64,000 nucleotides of DNA from positions 1 to 64,000 of the forward strand of contig NZ_QNRJ01000003.1 of the NCBI RefSeq assembly GCF_003315075.1, read 5' to 3'. Within the stretch, counting starts at the first letter, position 1; each line of letters begins with the position of its first letter. A program made the position numbers and the translations under genes. This DNA comes from Rossellomorea aquimaris. GTDB lineage: Bacteria > Bacillota > Bacilli > Bacillales > Bacillaceae_B. Below the pieces are notes generated by a model. That model was not told where the DNA came from and searched no databases. It saw nothing but the letters and a program-made list of their open reading frames with translations. Positions 52,580 to 60,847 of the stretch are shown one piece after another.

Positions 52580-52742
52580 AGGGACGGACCTCCGTTTCTT
52601 ATTCGTTTTCCCTTCTCAAATGATAGAAATATAATATAACTCAAGGTTTATAACCAGGCAAAACAGGATAATCCCTTAAAGTAAGAGTTTATTTAGAAGA
52701 TTTTTAATTATTACGATATAAAAATCGTCAAGGTCCGTCCCT
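52580..52742. repeat. 163-bp segment bounded by inverted copies of the dispersed repeat
   Basis: AGGGACGGACCT at 52580-52591 (plus) and AGGTCCGTCCCT at 52731-52742 (minus) enclose an AT-rich, gene-free stretch. It looks like a longer-spaced version of the short inverted pairs. Confidence 0.65.
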
Positions 52743-52872
52743 GGCAGGAGTTTTGGGACAGGGTACAGAATGTAGTAGGTATGGTGTTGTTGGCAGGGTT
52801 TTGTGATGGAGTTGACATGAAATCGTAATGCTCATTTGAGGGAAATTCAATTATGATAGGGGAAGAGAGTAT

Positions 52873-53640
52873 ATGGAAGTTAATTTTGGTCATGTGACCT
52901 CTCGTTATGCTGCGTCTGGTGAGGATATTCCGCATCAATTTTTTGATACATTAAAGGTGAGGGGAATTGTGTGGGAAGGAAGGAAGGTAGCTGAAATTGG
53001 GTCGGGTACCGGTGCTTTGACACGAAAGCTGCACAAGCGTGGAGCAGAAGTGATCGGGGTCGAGCCGTCCATTGAGCTCAGGAAAGCTGCCAAGGCATTA
53101 GAGAGCAAGCAATACTTGGACATCCCATATCTTACAGGTACAGCTGAATCTACGAATCTGCCGGATCAGTACTATGATATCACGATGATTCACAGAAGCT
53201 GGCATTTATTCGACCGTCCAAAGGCGATCAGCGAAATGAAGCGGATATTGAAGGAAAAAGGGACGTTCATTGTGAGTGATTCAAGCTTCGTTCGGGATCA
53301 TGAAGTGGCAAAGGATACAATGACGTTTTTAAATGAATATATAGATATGACTCCCGCGGGATCAGGGAATCAATTGAATGGATTTCCTGTCGAATGGCTG
53401 TTAGAATGGCAGGAAGCTGACTTTAACTTGAAAGACTTTTACACATTTTATTACGCAGTCGACTTTACGTTACAGTCCTGGTGTGAGCGGGTAGGCTCCT
53501 TATCTTGGTTCTCTCATTTAGAGGATAGTGAGAAAGAGGGATTACTCCAATCATTACATACGTTCCTGTCCGGGCGTTACGATCCTATTCGTGAGTTTAC
53601 TCTTCAGCACCAGTTTACAGTCTGCCTGATGAAAAAGTAG
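52873..53640 (+). CDS. Class I SAM-dependent methyltransferase
   Basis: This 255-aa protein has the SAM-binding motif I VAEIGSGTGALTRKL (about residues 39-53), the acidic end of strand 2 (GVEPS) and a motif resembling DITMIHRSWHLF (post-II). The substrate is unknown. It is followed after 5 nt by an arylamine N-acetyltransferase-like gene, so the two probably form an operon. ATG 52873 has GGGGAAGAGAG upstream. Confidence 0.85.
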   Translation: MEVNFGHVTSRYAASGEDIPHQFFDTLKVRGIVWEGRKVAEIGSGTGALTRKLHKRGAEVIGVEPSIELRKAAKALESKQYLDIPYLTGTAESTNLPDQYYDITMIHRSWHLFDRPKAISEMKRILKEKGTFIVSDSSFVRDHEVAKDTMTFLNEYIDMTPAGSGNQLNGFPVEWLLEWQEADFNLKDFYTFYYAVDFTLQSWCERVGSLSWFSHLEDSEKEGLLQSLHTFLSGRYDPIREFTLQHQFTVCLMKK

Positions 53641-53645
53641 AAAGA

Positions 53646-54452
53646 GTGATCGGATTGGAAGCAGTAAAAAAATATGTAAACTATTTAAATATGGATAAAG
53701 AGCCGCCTACATTGAACTATTTGCAACGACTTATCGGGCAGCATTTGATCAGGATTCCTTATGAGACCTTTAGTAAATTCTATTACTTTTCTCAAGGTGA
53801 ATCCTTTGTGCCTTCCTTGCACACTTTCGCAGAGAATCTCCACTCTAAAGGGTGGGGAGGCACCTGTTTTACATTAAACATCAACTTTGGAAGACTGCTG
53901 AAACAGTTAGGCTTCCAGTGTCAGTTTGTCAGAGTGAAACCGGGTCATCTTGGATTAATGATTACCATCGATAATCGTAAGCTCTATGTGGATGTTGGAT
54001 ATGGATCCCCGATCATGAAGCCTGTGGAGCTTGAAGCAAGGCAGAAGCATCTTCTTCACGGTTTCGGGGAAGAAATCATTTTTACCCAGAAAGACATTCG
54101 TGAATTTGAAGTGGATCGACGTTCAAATGGCAAATCCTTTGTAAAAAAAACCATAGAGTGGATCCCGTTAGAGGAAGAAGAATTAGAGTCCGATATAGAA
54201 GCATCCTACTTGGATTCTGATGATAACATTACAATGAGAAGAATCACCGCAGTCCGCTTCCAGGGCAATCAGTGCTACTTTCTTCGCAATCAGACCTTGA
54301 AAGTGATGACCTACCGAAACATCCGTGAATATCAAATGAAAGATTTTGATAAGTGGAAAGATATCGTCGGGGAAGTCTACCACTTTGATGCATCATCCCT
54401 GCAGGAGTCCATCCAGTTTTTGCAACAACGGAATATCAAGCTGTTCCCATAG
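53646..54452 (+). CDS. Arylamine N-acetyltransferase-family protein
   Basis: This 268-aa protein of the NAT fold keeps the Cys-His-Asp triad: Cys74 in GWGGTCFTLN, His101 in KPGHLGLMI and Asp116 in YVDVGYGSP. NATs move acetyl groups from acetyl-CoA to aromatic amines; the natural substrate here is not known. The ribosome site is weak; GTG 53646 or TTG 53655 may be the start, with coupling to the methyltransferase gene. A terminator follows. Confidence 0.82.
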   Translation: MIGLEAVKKYVNYLNMDKEPPTLNYLQRLIGQHLIRIPYETFSKFYYFSQGESFVPSLHTFAENLHSKGWGGTCFTLNINFGRLLKQLGFQCQFVRVKPGHLGLMITIDNRKLYVDVGYGSPIMKPVELEARQKHLLHGFGEEIIFTQKDIREFEVDRRSNGKSFVKKTIEWIPLEEEELESDIEASYLDSDDNITMRRITAVRFQGNQCYFLRNQTLKVMTYRNIREYQMKDFDKWKDIVGEVYHFDASSLQESIQFLQQRNIKLFP

Positions 54453-54493
54453 ACCGTCTGGAATATCGTGTTGATATTCTGGATGGTTTTTTT
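54453..54493. terminator. Convergent terminator between the NAT gene and the DUF2269 gene
   Basis: ACCGTCTGGAATATC pairs with GATATTCTGGATGGT around GTGTT (one G-T pair), followed by seven Ts. Confidence 0.85.
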
Positions 54494-54499
54494 ATATAT

Positions 54500-54955
54500 T
54501 TAAGGTTTCATAATCATAAATATGAATAGTAGAATTCCGAGAGTGGACGCCATATAAAAGTACCGGTCAATTTTCACTAAATAACGTTGGATTTCTTCGG
54601 GTGGGGCCCCTGTAAGGTGTTCATTCTCCGGTAAGGATATCCATTCGTTGATTTTTTTAGAGACGGGTGTGATGAAGCCGATGACAATGATTTGAATGAA
54701 AACATAAAGTAGGACAGACCCCAGAATCCACAGTTGTGCAAAGCTGCCATAGTCCCCTATATAAAAAAGGATGAACCCCGTTAACATGGCAATGCTTCCG
54801 CCAATTTTAGGGAAGTACTCCAATCGTTTATTCAAATCCGTCGTAACCTTTAATTGTTCAATGGTTTTGTCCGGCCTGGTCAAAACATGAGCAAAGAATG
54901 TAGGCCCAACCCCTATAATGGCAGACAGCACATGTAAAAGAATCAACCATTCCAT
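54500..54955 (-). CDS. DUF2269-family membrane protein
   Basis: This 151-aa protein has four predicted membrane helices (about 2-24, 50-66, 72-96, 132-149). The start MEWLILLHVLSAIIGVGPTF with conserved His fits the DUF2269 family. Function unknown. GGAGGTG stands before ATG 54955. It is convergent with the NAT gene. Confidence 0.78.
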   Translation of the reverse strand: MEWLILLHVLSAIIGVGPTFFAHVLTRPDKTIEQLKVTTDLNKRLEYFPKIGGSIAMLTGFILFYIGDYGSFAQLWILGSVLLYVFIQIIVIGFITPVSKKINEWISLPENEHLTGAPPEEIQRYLVKIDRYFYMASTLGILLFIFMIMKP

Positions 54956-55140
54956 CTGAGCACCTCCATGATGAGTAATCTATAAACATTACGAATGGGA
55001 GTGCCGATTTATGTATTTTTTATTACAACAATAGGGGGGAAGTGCTTTACAAATTTCATTTTTCATTAGATTTTTCCAGCGAAAAGAGTTATGATATTGA
55101 CCGGTAGACGCTTTATAATAAATAACCTGCGGAATAAAAA

Positions 55141-55170
55141 TTGCATGAATAAAAATAATAAGTATATGAT
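55141..55170 (+). promoter_or_regulatory. Sigma-A-like promoter of dgkB
   Basis: TTGCAT (55141-55146), 18-bp spacer, TATGAT (55165-55170), about 60 bp before the start. Confidence 0.55.
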
Positions 55171-55232
55171 GTTAAAAGATGGAATATAAAAGGACGAGTC
55201 TTAGGAATTAATACAGATTAGGATGATGGGAT

Positions 55233-56147
55233 ATGAAACGAGCAAGAATTATTTATAATCCTACTTCTGGTCGAGAGCTCTTCAAAAAGCACCTTGCAGA
55301 AGTATTAATCAAATTAGAACAAGCAGGATATGAAACCTCCGTTCACGCAACCATTTGCGAGGGGGATGCCACTGAAGCGGCACGAATTGCTGTAGAACGT
55401 AAATACGATATTGTTGTCGCTGCCGGTGGAGACGGCACGTTAAATGAGGTAGTTAACGGATTAGCCGAACAGGATTACCGACCAAAGCTTGGAATCGTTC
55501 CAATGGGGACAACGAATGACTTCGCACGGGCTCTTCACATTCCAAAGGATATTGGATCAGCCATTGATGTCATCACAAAGGGTGAAACCATTCCTGTCGA
55601 TATCGGGCGCATGAATGAACGCTACTTCATTAACATCGCCGGTGGAGGAAGAATAACCGAATTGACCTATGAAGTGCCGAGCAAGCTTAAGACGATGATG
55701 GGGCAGCTGGCCTACTATTTAAAAGGGATTGAAATGCTCCCATCCATCAAGCCGACGGACGTTTCCATCGAGTATGATGGAAAGCTGTTTGAAGGGGAAG
55801 CAATGCTGTTCCTGATCGGTTTAACCAACTCAGTAGGTGGCTTTGAAAGGTTGGCTCCGGATGCGTCAATCAATGATGGCTTATTCTCGCTTTTGATTTT
55901 AAAGAAGACAAATTTGGCCGAGTTTATCCGCATTGCGACATTGGCCGTTCGAGGTGAGCATGTAAATGATCCCAACGTCATTTACACACAGGCCAATCGA
56001 ATCAAGATCAAAGCAAAAGAAAAGGTGCAGCTGAATGTAGATGGTGAGCTGGGAGGAGTCCTTCCTGCAGAATTTGAAAACCTTTACCGCCATTTGCAGG
56101 TATTTGTCCCTCTTGATAAAATCCGCCCGGAAGATAAAGCTGAATGA
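55233..56147 (+). CDS. dgkB: Diacylglycerol kinase DgkB
   Basis: DgkB phosphorylates diacylglycerol left from lipoteichoic acid synthesis, recycling it to phosphatidic acid. The catalytic loop AAGGDGTLNEVVNG (Gly-Gly-Asp-Gly-Thr), RIIYNPTSG at the start, and PMGTTNDFARAL are diagnostic. 304 aa. B. subtilis has the same gene (yerQ) between gatB and yefA; here extra genes lie between. No clear GGAGG; GGATGATGG precedes the ATG. Confidence 0.94.
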   Translation: MKRARIIYNPTSGRELFKKHLAEVLIKLEQAGYETSVHATICEGDATEAARIAVERKYDIVVAAGGDGTLNEVVNGLAEQDYRPKLGIVPMGTTNDFARALHIPKDIGSAIDVITKGETIPVDIGRMNERYFINIAGGGRITELTYEVPSKLKTMMGQLAYYLKGIEMLPSIKPTDVSIEYDGKLFEGEAMLFLIGLTNSVGGFERLAPDASINDGLFSLLILKKTNLAEFIRIATLAVRGEHVNDPNVIYTQANRIKIKAKEKVQLNVDGELGGVLPAEFENLYRHLQVFVPLDKIRPEDKAE

Positions 56148-56151
56148 TGAA

Positions 56152-56188
56152 AAGGAATGCCATTTGGGGTAATGGCATTCCTTTTTTT
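56152..56188. terminator. Bidirectional terminator after dgkB
   Basis: AGGAATGCCAT pairs with ATGGCATTCCT around TTGGGGTA, with seven Ts after and an A-run before it. Confidence 0.9.
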
Positions 56189-56192
56189 ATTC

Positions 56193-56543
56193 TCAATTTA
56201 CTAACAAGAACACGCTAAATGACAATGGGAAACCAATCAGAAAGCCCCATCCGATCTGTTGCTTATGCCGGAACGGAACTTTTCTCACGATCCATGACAA
56301 AATGTGGGCGATGATTACAAATGCAAAGACCCATATCAATTGTCCGACCACAAACACAAATAGATAAGCCAGTATGGATTCTTTATTTAATAAAAGGGAA
56401 ATCCCGAATCCAAAGGTCAAGGTTAAAAATGTGACTGCAATGAATATGTAGGGTAGCCACCATCTTCTTGACTTGAGAGCAAATAACACCCCAAGAAAAA
56501 CATTCCCTACCAGGATAAGGTTGACTAAGAAGTCCGGGTTCAT
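56193..56543 (-). CDS. Four-helix membrane protein of unknown function
   Basis: This 116-aa protein is nearly all membrane helices (about 5-23, 29-51, 57-83, 92-114), with a basic loop VRKVPFRHKQQ. I recognise no family. The ribosome site AGAAGG is seven bases before ATG 56543. It is convergent with dgkB. Confidence 0.65.
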   Translation of the reverse strand: MNPDFLVNLILVGNVFLGVLFALKSRRWWLPYIFIAVTFLTLTFGFGISLLLNKESILAYLFVFVVGQLIWVFAFVIIAHILSWIVRKVPFRHKQQIGWGFLIGFPLSFSVFLLVN

Positions 56544-56744
56544 GTTTATCTACCTTCTTTTCTAGAATTGTTGCACATACCATTTTACCCTTTCTTCAGC
56601 GCATAAAACGAGGTAAGTTTTAACAACCCGACTGGGAAATGTAAAGTCATGAAACCCCTTATGGCTTGAGAGTGTCATATAGTGAACGTTTGTTAAATTT
56701 TGTATTCCCTCTCACTTAGTGACTATGTTACAGTGGATTAAAAG

Positions 56745-56757
56745 TATGTCGGACATA
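56745..56757. promoter_or_regulatory. 13-bp palindrome before the monooxygenase gene
   Basis: TATGTC-G-GACATA lies 26 bp before the start codon; it may be an operator. Confidence 0.4.
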
Positions 56758-56782
56758 TAGTGCCACTGGAAGGGTGAATTCA

Positions 56783-57088
56783 ATGTATATCGTACATTCA
56801 ACATTTGTAGTTCCTGATGAGAAGGCGGATGAAGTGATTTCAATCTACCATTCCCGTTCAGGTTTAGTAGACGAAGCGGAAGGGTTTCAGCGATTCCTCC
56901 TCTTACAAAATGAGAAAAAGCCGGGAGAAATAACGGTTCATATGGAATGGGATTCGAAGGAGCACTTCATGACGTGGGTGCAAAGTGAGGACTATAAACG
57001 GATTCACGAACTGGAGAAGAAATATCCGGATCAGGAGCTCGCCTCGATCATTCCATCGATTGATCGCTTTAAGGTGGTGGCGTACTGA
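56783..57088 (+). CDS. Antibiotic biosynthesis monooxygenase-like (ABM) protein
   Basis: This 101-aa protein is a dimeric alpha/beta barrel type: VHSTFVVPDEKADEVIS, a GFQRFLLLQNEK strand, and HMEWDSKEHFMTWVQSEDY with the conserved Trp. The family includes heme-degrading enzymes (HmoA/IsdG) and quinol monooxygenases; no Fur box was seen, so heme use is open. ATG 56783 with GGAAGGGTG. The stop overlaps the next start by one base, so the pair forms an operon. Confidence 0.8.
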   Translation: MYIVHSTFVVPDEKADEVISIYHSRSGLVDEAEGFQRFLLLQNEKKPGEITVHMEWDSKEHFMTWVQSEDYKRIHELEKKYPDQELASIIPSIDRFKVVAY

Positions 57089-57459
57089 TGGAAAATAAGT
57101 ATAAGAGTGTCATAGATGAAGCAGTTGAAAGATTGTACGAACGATACCCTGAATTAGCAGTAAAGTACGGTGAGGTCGGACGAAAGAAATGCTACGAAGA
57201 CAATGTTCACCACTTTAACTATCTGGAATCGGCATCTGAAGTCGCGCAATCAAACGTTTTTTCTGACTATGCCCTTTGGTTGAACAGTGTGCTGGTGAGC
57301 AGAGGTATGAAATCAGATCACCTCATTGATAATTTCAAATGTATCATCGAATCTCTTGAAATGAGCAGTGTTGAAAAGGGTGAAGACTTCAAACTTTATC
57401 TCAATGAAGCAATCAAGTCCATTCAAAAGGCAGATCGTGAAAACATGCCGGCAAACTAA
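57088..57459 (+). CDS. Helical protein of unknown function coupled to the ABM gene
   Basis: This 123-aa protein is predicted all-helical, with conserved-looking YGEVGRKKCYEDNVHHFNYLESA (a His pair next to a Tyr) and ALWLNSVLVSRGMKSDHLIDNF. The His pair could bind a cofactor, but this is inference. I do not recognise the family. It starts at the last base of the stop of the ABM gene, so a joint role is likely. A terminator follows. Confidence 0.7.
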   Translation: MENKYKSVIDEAVERLYERYPELAVKYGEVGRKKCYEDNVHHFNYLESASEVAQSNVFSDYALWLNSVLVSRGMKSDHLIDNFKCIIESLEMSSVEKGEDFKLYLNEAIKSIQKADRENMPAN

Positions 57460-57468
57460 ACGATAAAA

Positions 57469-57519
57469 GCATCGAGCCACAGAGGTCGATGTGTTTTTTA
57501 TATAGAGAGGGACGGACCT
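57469..57519 (+). terminator. Terminator, then a dispersed-repeat copy
   Basis: CATCGA (57470-57475) pairs with TCGATG (57486-57491), then GTGTTTTTTAT. GAGGGACGGACCT at 57507-57519 follows. Confidence 0.75.
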
Positions 57520-57597
57520 CCATTCATTTCATTCTCCAACTCCATTTATGGTACAATCAGTAGAGTCTTAAAAAGGAATTCGTAAAGGAAGATATAC

Positions 57598-58974
57598 GTG
57601 AGTAAAAAAGCACCAGTTCAAAAAAATGATTATATAGATGAAGCGGTATTTGAAGACTTAACCCATGATGGGAATGGCGTGATGAAGGTTGATGGCTATC
57701 CGTTATTCGTTCCAAATGCCCTGCCAGGTGAGGAAGGGAAGGTTAAAGTCGTGAAACCGGGTAAAGGCTATGGATTTGGTCGACTGACAGAGCGAACCAA
57801 GGAAAGTCCGTTTCGCCAGGAGCCTCCATGTCCGATCTACAAAGAATGCGGTGGCTGCCAAATTCAGCACATGACCTATGAAGGACAGCTGCAGGCAAAA
57901 GGGAAAAATGTCAGCGATGTCATGCAGCGTATCGGAAAGCTTCATGACGTATTAGTTCACCCGGTTTTGGGAATGAAAGAACCATGGCGCTACCGCAATA
58001 AAGCCCAAGTACCTGTAGGGGAAAAAGACGGGCGCTTTGTTGCCGGCTTCTATCAAAAACGAAGCCATGAAATCATCGATATGGACAAATGTATCATCCA
58101 GTATGAAAAAAATGATGAAGTGATTCAGCATGTGAAGGATATATGCGAGAAACTGGAGGTCCGTCCCTATGATGAGAAGAATCATAAAGGGACCCTGCGT
58201 CATATTATGACCCGGACGGCTTATACGACGGGTGAAGTGATGGTCGTATTGGTCACTCGTACGCCGGAGCTTCCCTATAAGAATGCAATCATCGATGCTC
58301 TTGTCGAGAATATTGAAGGATTGAAATCGATTGTTCACAACGTGAATCCTAAGAAAACAAATGTGATCATGGGTGATTACACACGCGTCCTGTGGGGGGA
58401 AGAAGTAATCCATGACTATATCGGGGACGTGAAGTTTGCGATCTCGGCAAGATCCTTCTACCAGGTGAATCCTGAACAAACGAAGGTGCTTTATGATAAA
58501 GCATTGGAATATGCTGATTTACAAGGAGAAGAAACGGTCATTGATGCGTATTGCGGGATTGGAACGATATCCTTATTCCTTGCCCAAAAGGCAAAGAAGG
58601 TGTATGGAGTTGAAATCGTCCCACAGGCGATAGAAGATGCGAAGAAGAATGCAGAGTTGAATGATATGACCAATGTAGAGTTTGAAGCAGGACCTGCAGA
58701 AGTCGTCATTCCCACCTGGTATAAAGATGGAATCAGAGCCGACGTCCTGGTAGTGGATCCTCCACGGAAGGGCTGCGATGAAGCGCTTCTGAATACCATC
58801 CTGTCCATGAAACCGAAGCGCGTTGTCTATGTATCCTGTAACCTTGCGACACTTGCCCGCGACCTAAGAATTCTAGAGGATGGCGGGTACAAGACAACCG
58901 AGGTCCAGCCTGTTGATATGTTTCCGCAAACGATGCACTGTGAAGCCGTTGCGAAGATTGAGTTAGTAGAATAA
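57598..58974 (+). CDS. rlmCD: 23S rRNA (uracil-C5)-methyltransferase RlmCD
   Basis: This 458-aa enzyme methylates 23S rRNA uridines (747 and 1939 in B. subtilis) using SAM. An N-terminal TRAM domain is followed by the Fe-S cluster Cys set (Cys78, Cys84, Cys87 in [10 protein letters not shown], and a later Cys in DKCIIQ). The C-terminal Rossmann part has [22 protein letters not shown], and the nucleophile Cys414 in [11 protein letters not shown] (Leu replaces the usual Pro). GTG 57598 has AAAGGAAG. A copy of the dispersed repeat is read as LEVRPY near residue 188. Confidence 0.94.
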   Translation: MSKKAPVQKNDYIDEAVFEDLTHDGNGVMKVDGYPLFVPNALPGEEGKVKVVKPGKGYGFGRLTERTKESPFRQEPPCPIYKECGGCQIQHMTYEGQLQAKGKNVSDVMQRIGKLHDVLVHPVLGMKEPWRYRNKAQVPVGEKDGRFVAGFYQKRSHEIIDMDKCIIQYEKNDEVIQHVKDICEKLEVRPYDEKNHKGTLRHIMTRTAYTTGEVMVVLVTRTPELPYKNAIIDALVENIEGLKSIVHNVNPKKTNVIMGDYTRVLWGEEVIHDYIGDVKFAISARSFYQVNPEQTKVLYDKALEYADLQGEETVIDAYCGIGTISLFLAQKAKKVYGVEIVPQAIEDAKKNAELNDMTNVEFEAGPAEVVIPTWYKDGIRADVLVVDPPRKGCDEALLNTILSMKPKRVVYVSCNLATLARDLRILEDGGYKTTEVQPVDMFPQTMHCEAVAKIELVE

Positions 58975-58990
58975 GCGAGGAAGAAAGCCG

Positions 58991-59221
58991 ATGTATCTCA
59001 CAATTAAAGAAACAGCCGAATATCTGTCACTGCCGGAATCGTATATTGAGAGCCTCATTCAGCAAAATAAAATACGGGCGGTCCACGACGGAGATCAATA
59101 TTTATTATACCGGGACCAATTCAATCAGCATCTGGAGCAAATGGAAAAAATGAAGCGTCAGCTTGCAGATTACCTAAGTGAACCGATTCCGGAAGATATC
59201 GATGTGAAGGATGAAGACTAG
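58991..59221 (+). CDS. Excisionase-type helix-turn-helix protein
   Basis: This 76-aa protein begins MYLTIKETAEYLSLPESYIE, the MerR/excisionase-like helix-turn-helix, with the wing KIRAVHDGDQYLLYR. A short acidic tail (EDIDVKDED) ends it. It probably binds DNA; the target is unknown. GAGGAAGAAAG lies before the ATG. It is close to rlmCD (16 nt) and ywbE, so it may be co-transcribed. Confidence 0.85.
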   Translation: MYLTIKETAEYLSLPESYIESLIQQNKIRAVHDGDQYLLYRDQFNQHLEQMEKMKRQLADYLSEPIPEDIDVKDED

Positions 59222-59257
59222 TCTTTCGGAAATCACCTAATGAAACGAGGAAATACA

Positions 59258-59452
59258 ATGAGCGGACAACAACGTTCCAATATTAAACAAGGTCTTGAAG
59301 TGGATATCGTCCTGAAAAAAGACCAAAGAACAAACAAACTGACACGCGGGATTGTAAAAGATATTTTAACCAATTCACCGAATCATCCCCATGGCATTAA
59401 AGTCCGGTTAGAAGATGGACAAGTTGGGCGAGTGAAGAATATTATCCAGTAG
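59258..59452 (+). CDS. ywbE: YwbE-family small protein
   Basis: This 64-aa protein matches YwbE: QRSNIKQGLEVDIVLKKDQRT and the Pro/His-rich NSPNHPHGIKVRLEDGQVGR. It is probably an SH3-like barrel; function unknown. ATG 59258 follows ACGAGGA at proper distance; an ATG at 59240 is in frame but lacks a site. A terminator follows. Confidence 0.9.
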   Translation: MSGQQRSNIKQGLEVDIVLKKDQRTNKLTRGIVKDILTNSPNHPHGIKVRLEDGQVGRVKNIIQ

Positions 59453-59459
59453 TGTAAGG

Positions 59460-59488
59460 AGAGAGGCCTTTGGTGGCCTCTTTTTTTA
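59460..59488 (+). terminator. Terminator after ywbE
   Basis: AGAGGCC pairs with GGCCTCT around a short loop, with seven Ts. Confidence 0.9.
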
Positions 59489-59527
59489 TCTCTGGGTTAT
59501 TTTGGCGCCAGGACAAAAGTGTAGATC

Positions 59528-59540
59528 GGTGCCTGGCACC
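59528..59540. repeat. 13-bp palindrome GGTGCCTGGCACC
   Basis: GGTGCC-T-GGCACC is a perfect hyphenated palindrome, with related halves nearby (GGCGCC at 59512, GGCACC after it). It may belong to a second short repeat family. Confidence 0.5.
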
Positions 59541-59585
59541 AATCAAAGGCACCAAACAAGTCTCCGCCATCGAATCCCATAAACA

Positions 59586-59622
59586 AAAAGGACCTCGATC
59601 CGTTATGGATCGAGGTCCTTCT
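59586..59622 (-). terminator. Terminator of the pxpB-pxpC-ycsG operon
   Basis: AAGGACCTCGATCC pairs with GGATCGAGGTCCTT around GTTAT. On the minus strand the stem ends in TTTTT. Confidence 0.88.
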
Positions 59623-59629
59623 TTTACAC

Positions 59630-60823
59630 TTAACTAAACAATTGAGGAATGCCTTTGATTAACGCGTATACACCCATGTAGGACATGGCCACGACAATCA
59701 ACGCACCGAAAATGGTCATCCAGATCGGGTGCTTGTAATCACCGACGATTTTGGTTTTATGAGCGGCGATCAGCATAACTCCCAATGCTATTGGCAAAAT
59801 CAATCCATTAAGTGCACCAACGAGGATTAAAATCGCGACAGGCTTACCTACAACGACGAATACTAGTGTTGAAACGGTAATGAATCCTACGATTAGCCAC
59901 TTATGATATTTCTCGAGAAGTGGGCTGAACGTTCGAATGAAGGAAACCGATGTATAGGCAGCGCCCACAACGGATGAAACAGCAGCGGACCACATGACGA
60001 TCCCGAACATCTTGTACCCAATATCACCGGCAGCCAGTTGGAATACGGAGGCTGGCGGGTTGGAAGGGTCCAACTGCAGACCTTGTGACACAATTCCTAA
60101 AGCCGCAAGGAAAAGGAAGATTCGCATGATGGACGCGATACCGATTGCGGATACTGAGCTTTTCGTGATTTCAGGAAGTGCTTGTTTCCCTGTTATTCCA
60201 GCTTCTAGTAACCGGTGACCACCGGCGAATGTGATATATCCACCAACGGTTCCGCCTACAAGCGTAATGATGGCCAGAAAATCAATGGTGTCTGGTGCAA
60301 ATGTTTTCGCAACAGCTTCTCCTACAGGAGGATTTGCTGTAAACATCACGTACACCGTAAGCATAATCATGAGTAACCCGAGGATCTGGGCGAACTTGTC
60401 CATTAATCTACCGGCTTCTTTCACCAGGAAGATTCCTACTGCGACAATTCCACTGAATAATGCGCCCATTTCAGGCGAAATACCAAACAGGACATTCGTA
60501 CCTAATCCAGCTCCGGCGATATTTCCAATGTTAAAGGCCAATCCGCCCAGCACGATTAGGATGGCAAGGAAGTAACCTAATCCCGGCAAGGCATCGTTGG
60601 CAATATCCTGAGCCCTTTTTTCAGAAATGGCAATGATGCGCCATATATTAAGCTGGGCACCAATATCAATGAGGATCGAAACAAGGATGACGAAACCAAA
60701 GCTTGCCGCCAGGGTTTGAGTAAATACGGTCGTTTGAGTCAGGAAGCCTGGTCCGATGGCGGATGTGGCCATTAAGAACGCAGCCCCTAACAATACACTG
60801 AAATTTGATTTTTTTTTCTTCAA
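59630..60823 (-). CDS. ycsG: NRAMP-family transporter (YcsG-like)
   Basis: This 397-aa protein with about 11 membrane helices belongs to the NRAMP divalent-metal transporter superfamily, in the YcsG branch found next to 5-oxoprolinase genes. Helix 1 reads ATSAIGPGFLTQTTVF, where the usual DPGN metal motif is replaced by GPGF, so metal transport is doubtful. The neighbours point to an oxoproline or related organic substrate (inference). TTG 60823 with AAAGGAG. Last gene of the minus-strand operon. Confidence 0.82.
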   Translation of the reverse strand: MKKKKSNFSVLLGAAFLMATSAIGPGFLTQTTVFTQTLAASFGFVILVSILIDIGAQLNIWRIIAISEKRAQDIANDALPGLGYFLAILIVLGGLAFNIGNIAGAGLGTNVLFGISPEMGALFSGIVAVGIFLVKEAGRLMDKFAQILGLLMIMLTVYVMFTANPPVGEAVAKTFAPDTIDFLAIITLVGGTVGGYITFAGGHRLLEAGITGKQALPEITKSSVSAIGIASIMRIFLFLAALGIVSQGLQLDPSNPPASVFQLAAGDIGYKMFGIVMWSAAVSSVVGAAYTSVSFIRTFSPLLEKYHKWLIVGFITVSTLVFVVVGKPVAILILVGALNGLILPIALGVMLIAAHKTKIVGDYKHPIWMTIFGALIVVAMSYMGVYALIKGIPQLFS

Positions 60824-60847
60824 GAAGTTCGCTCCTTTGCTGTCATG

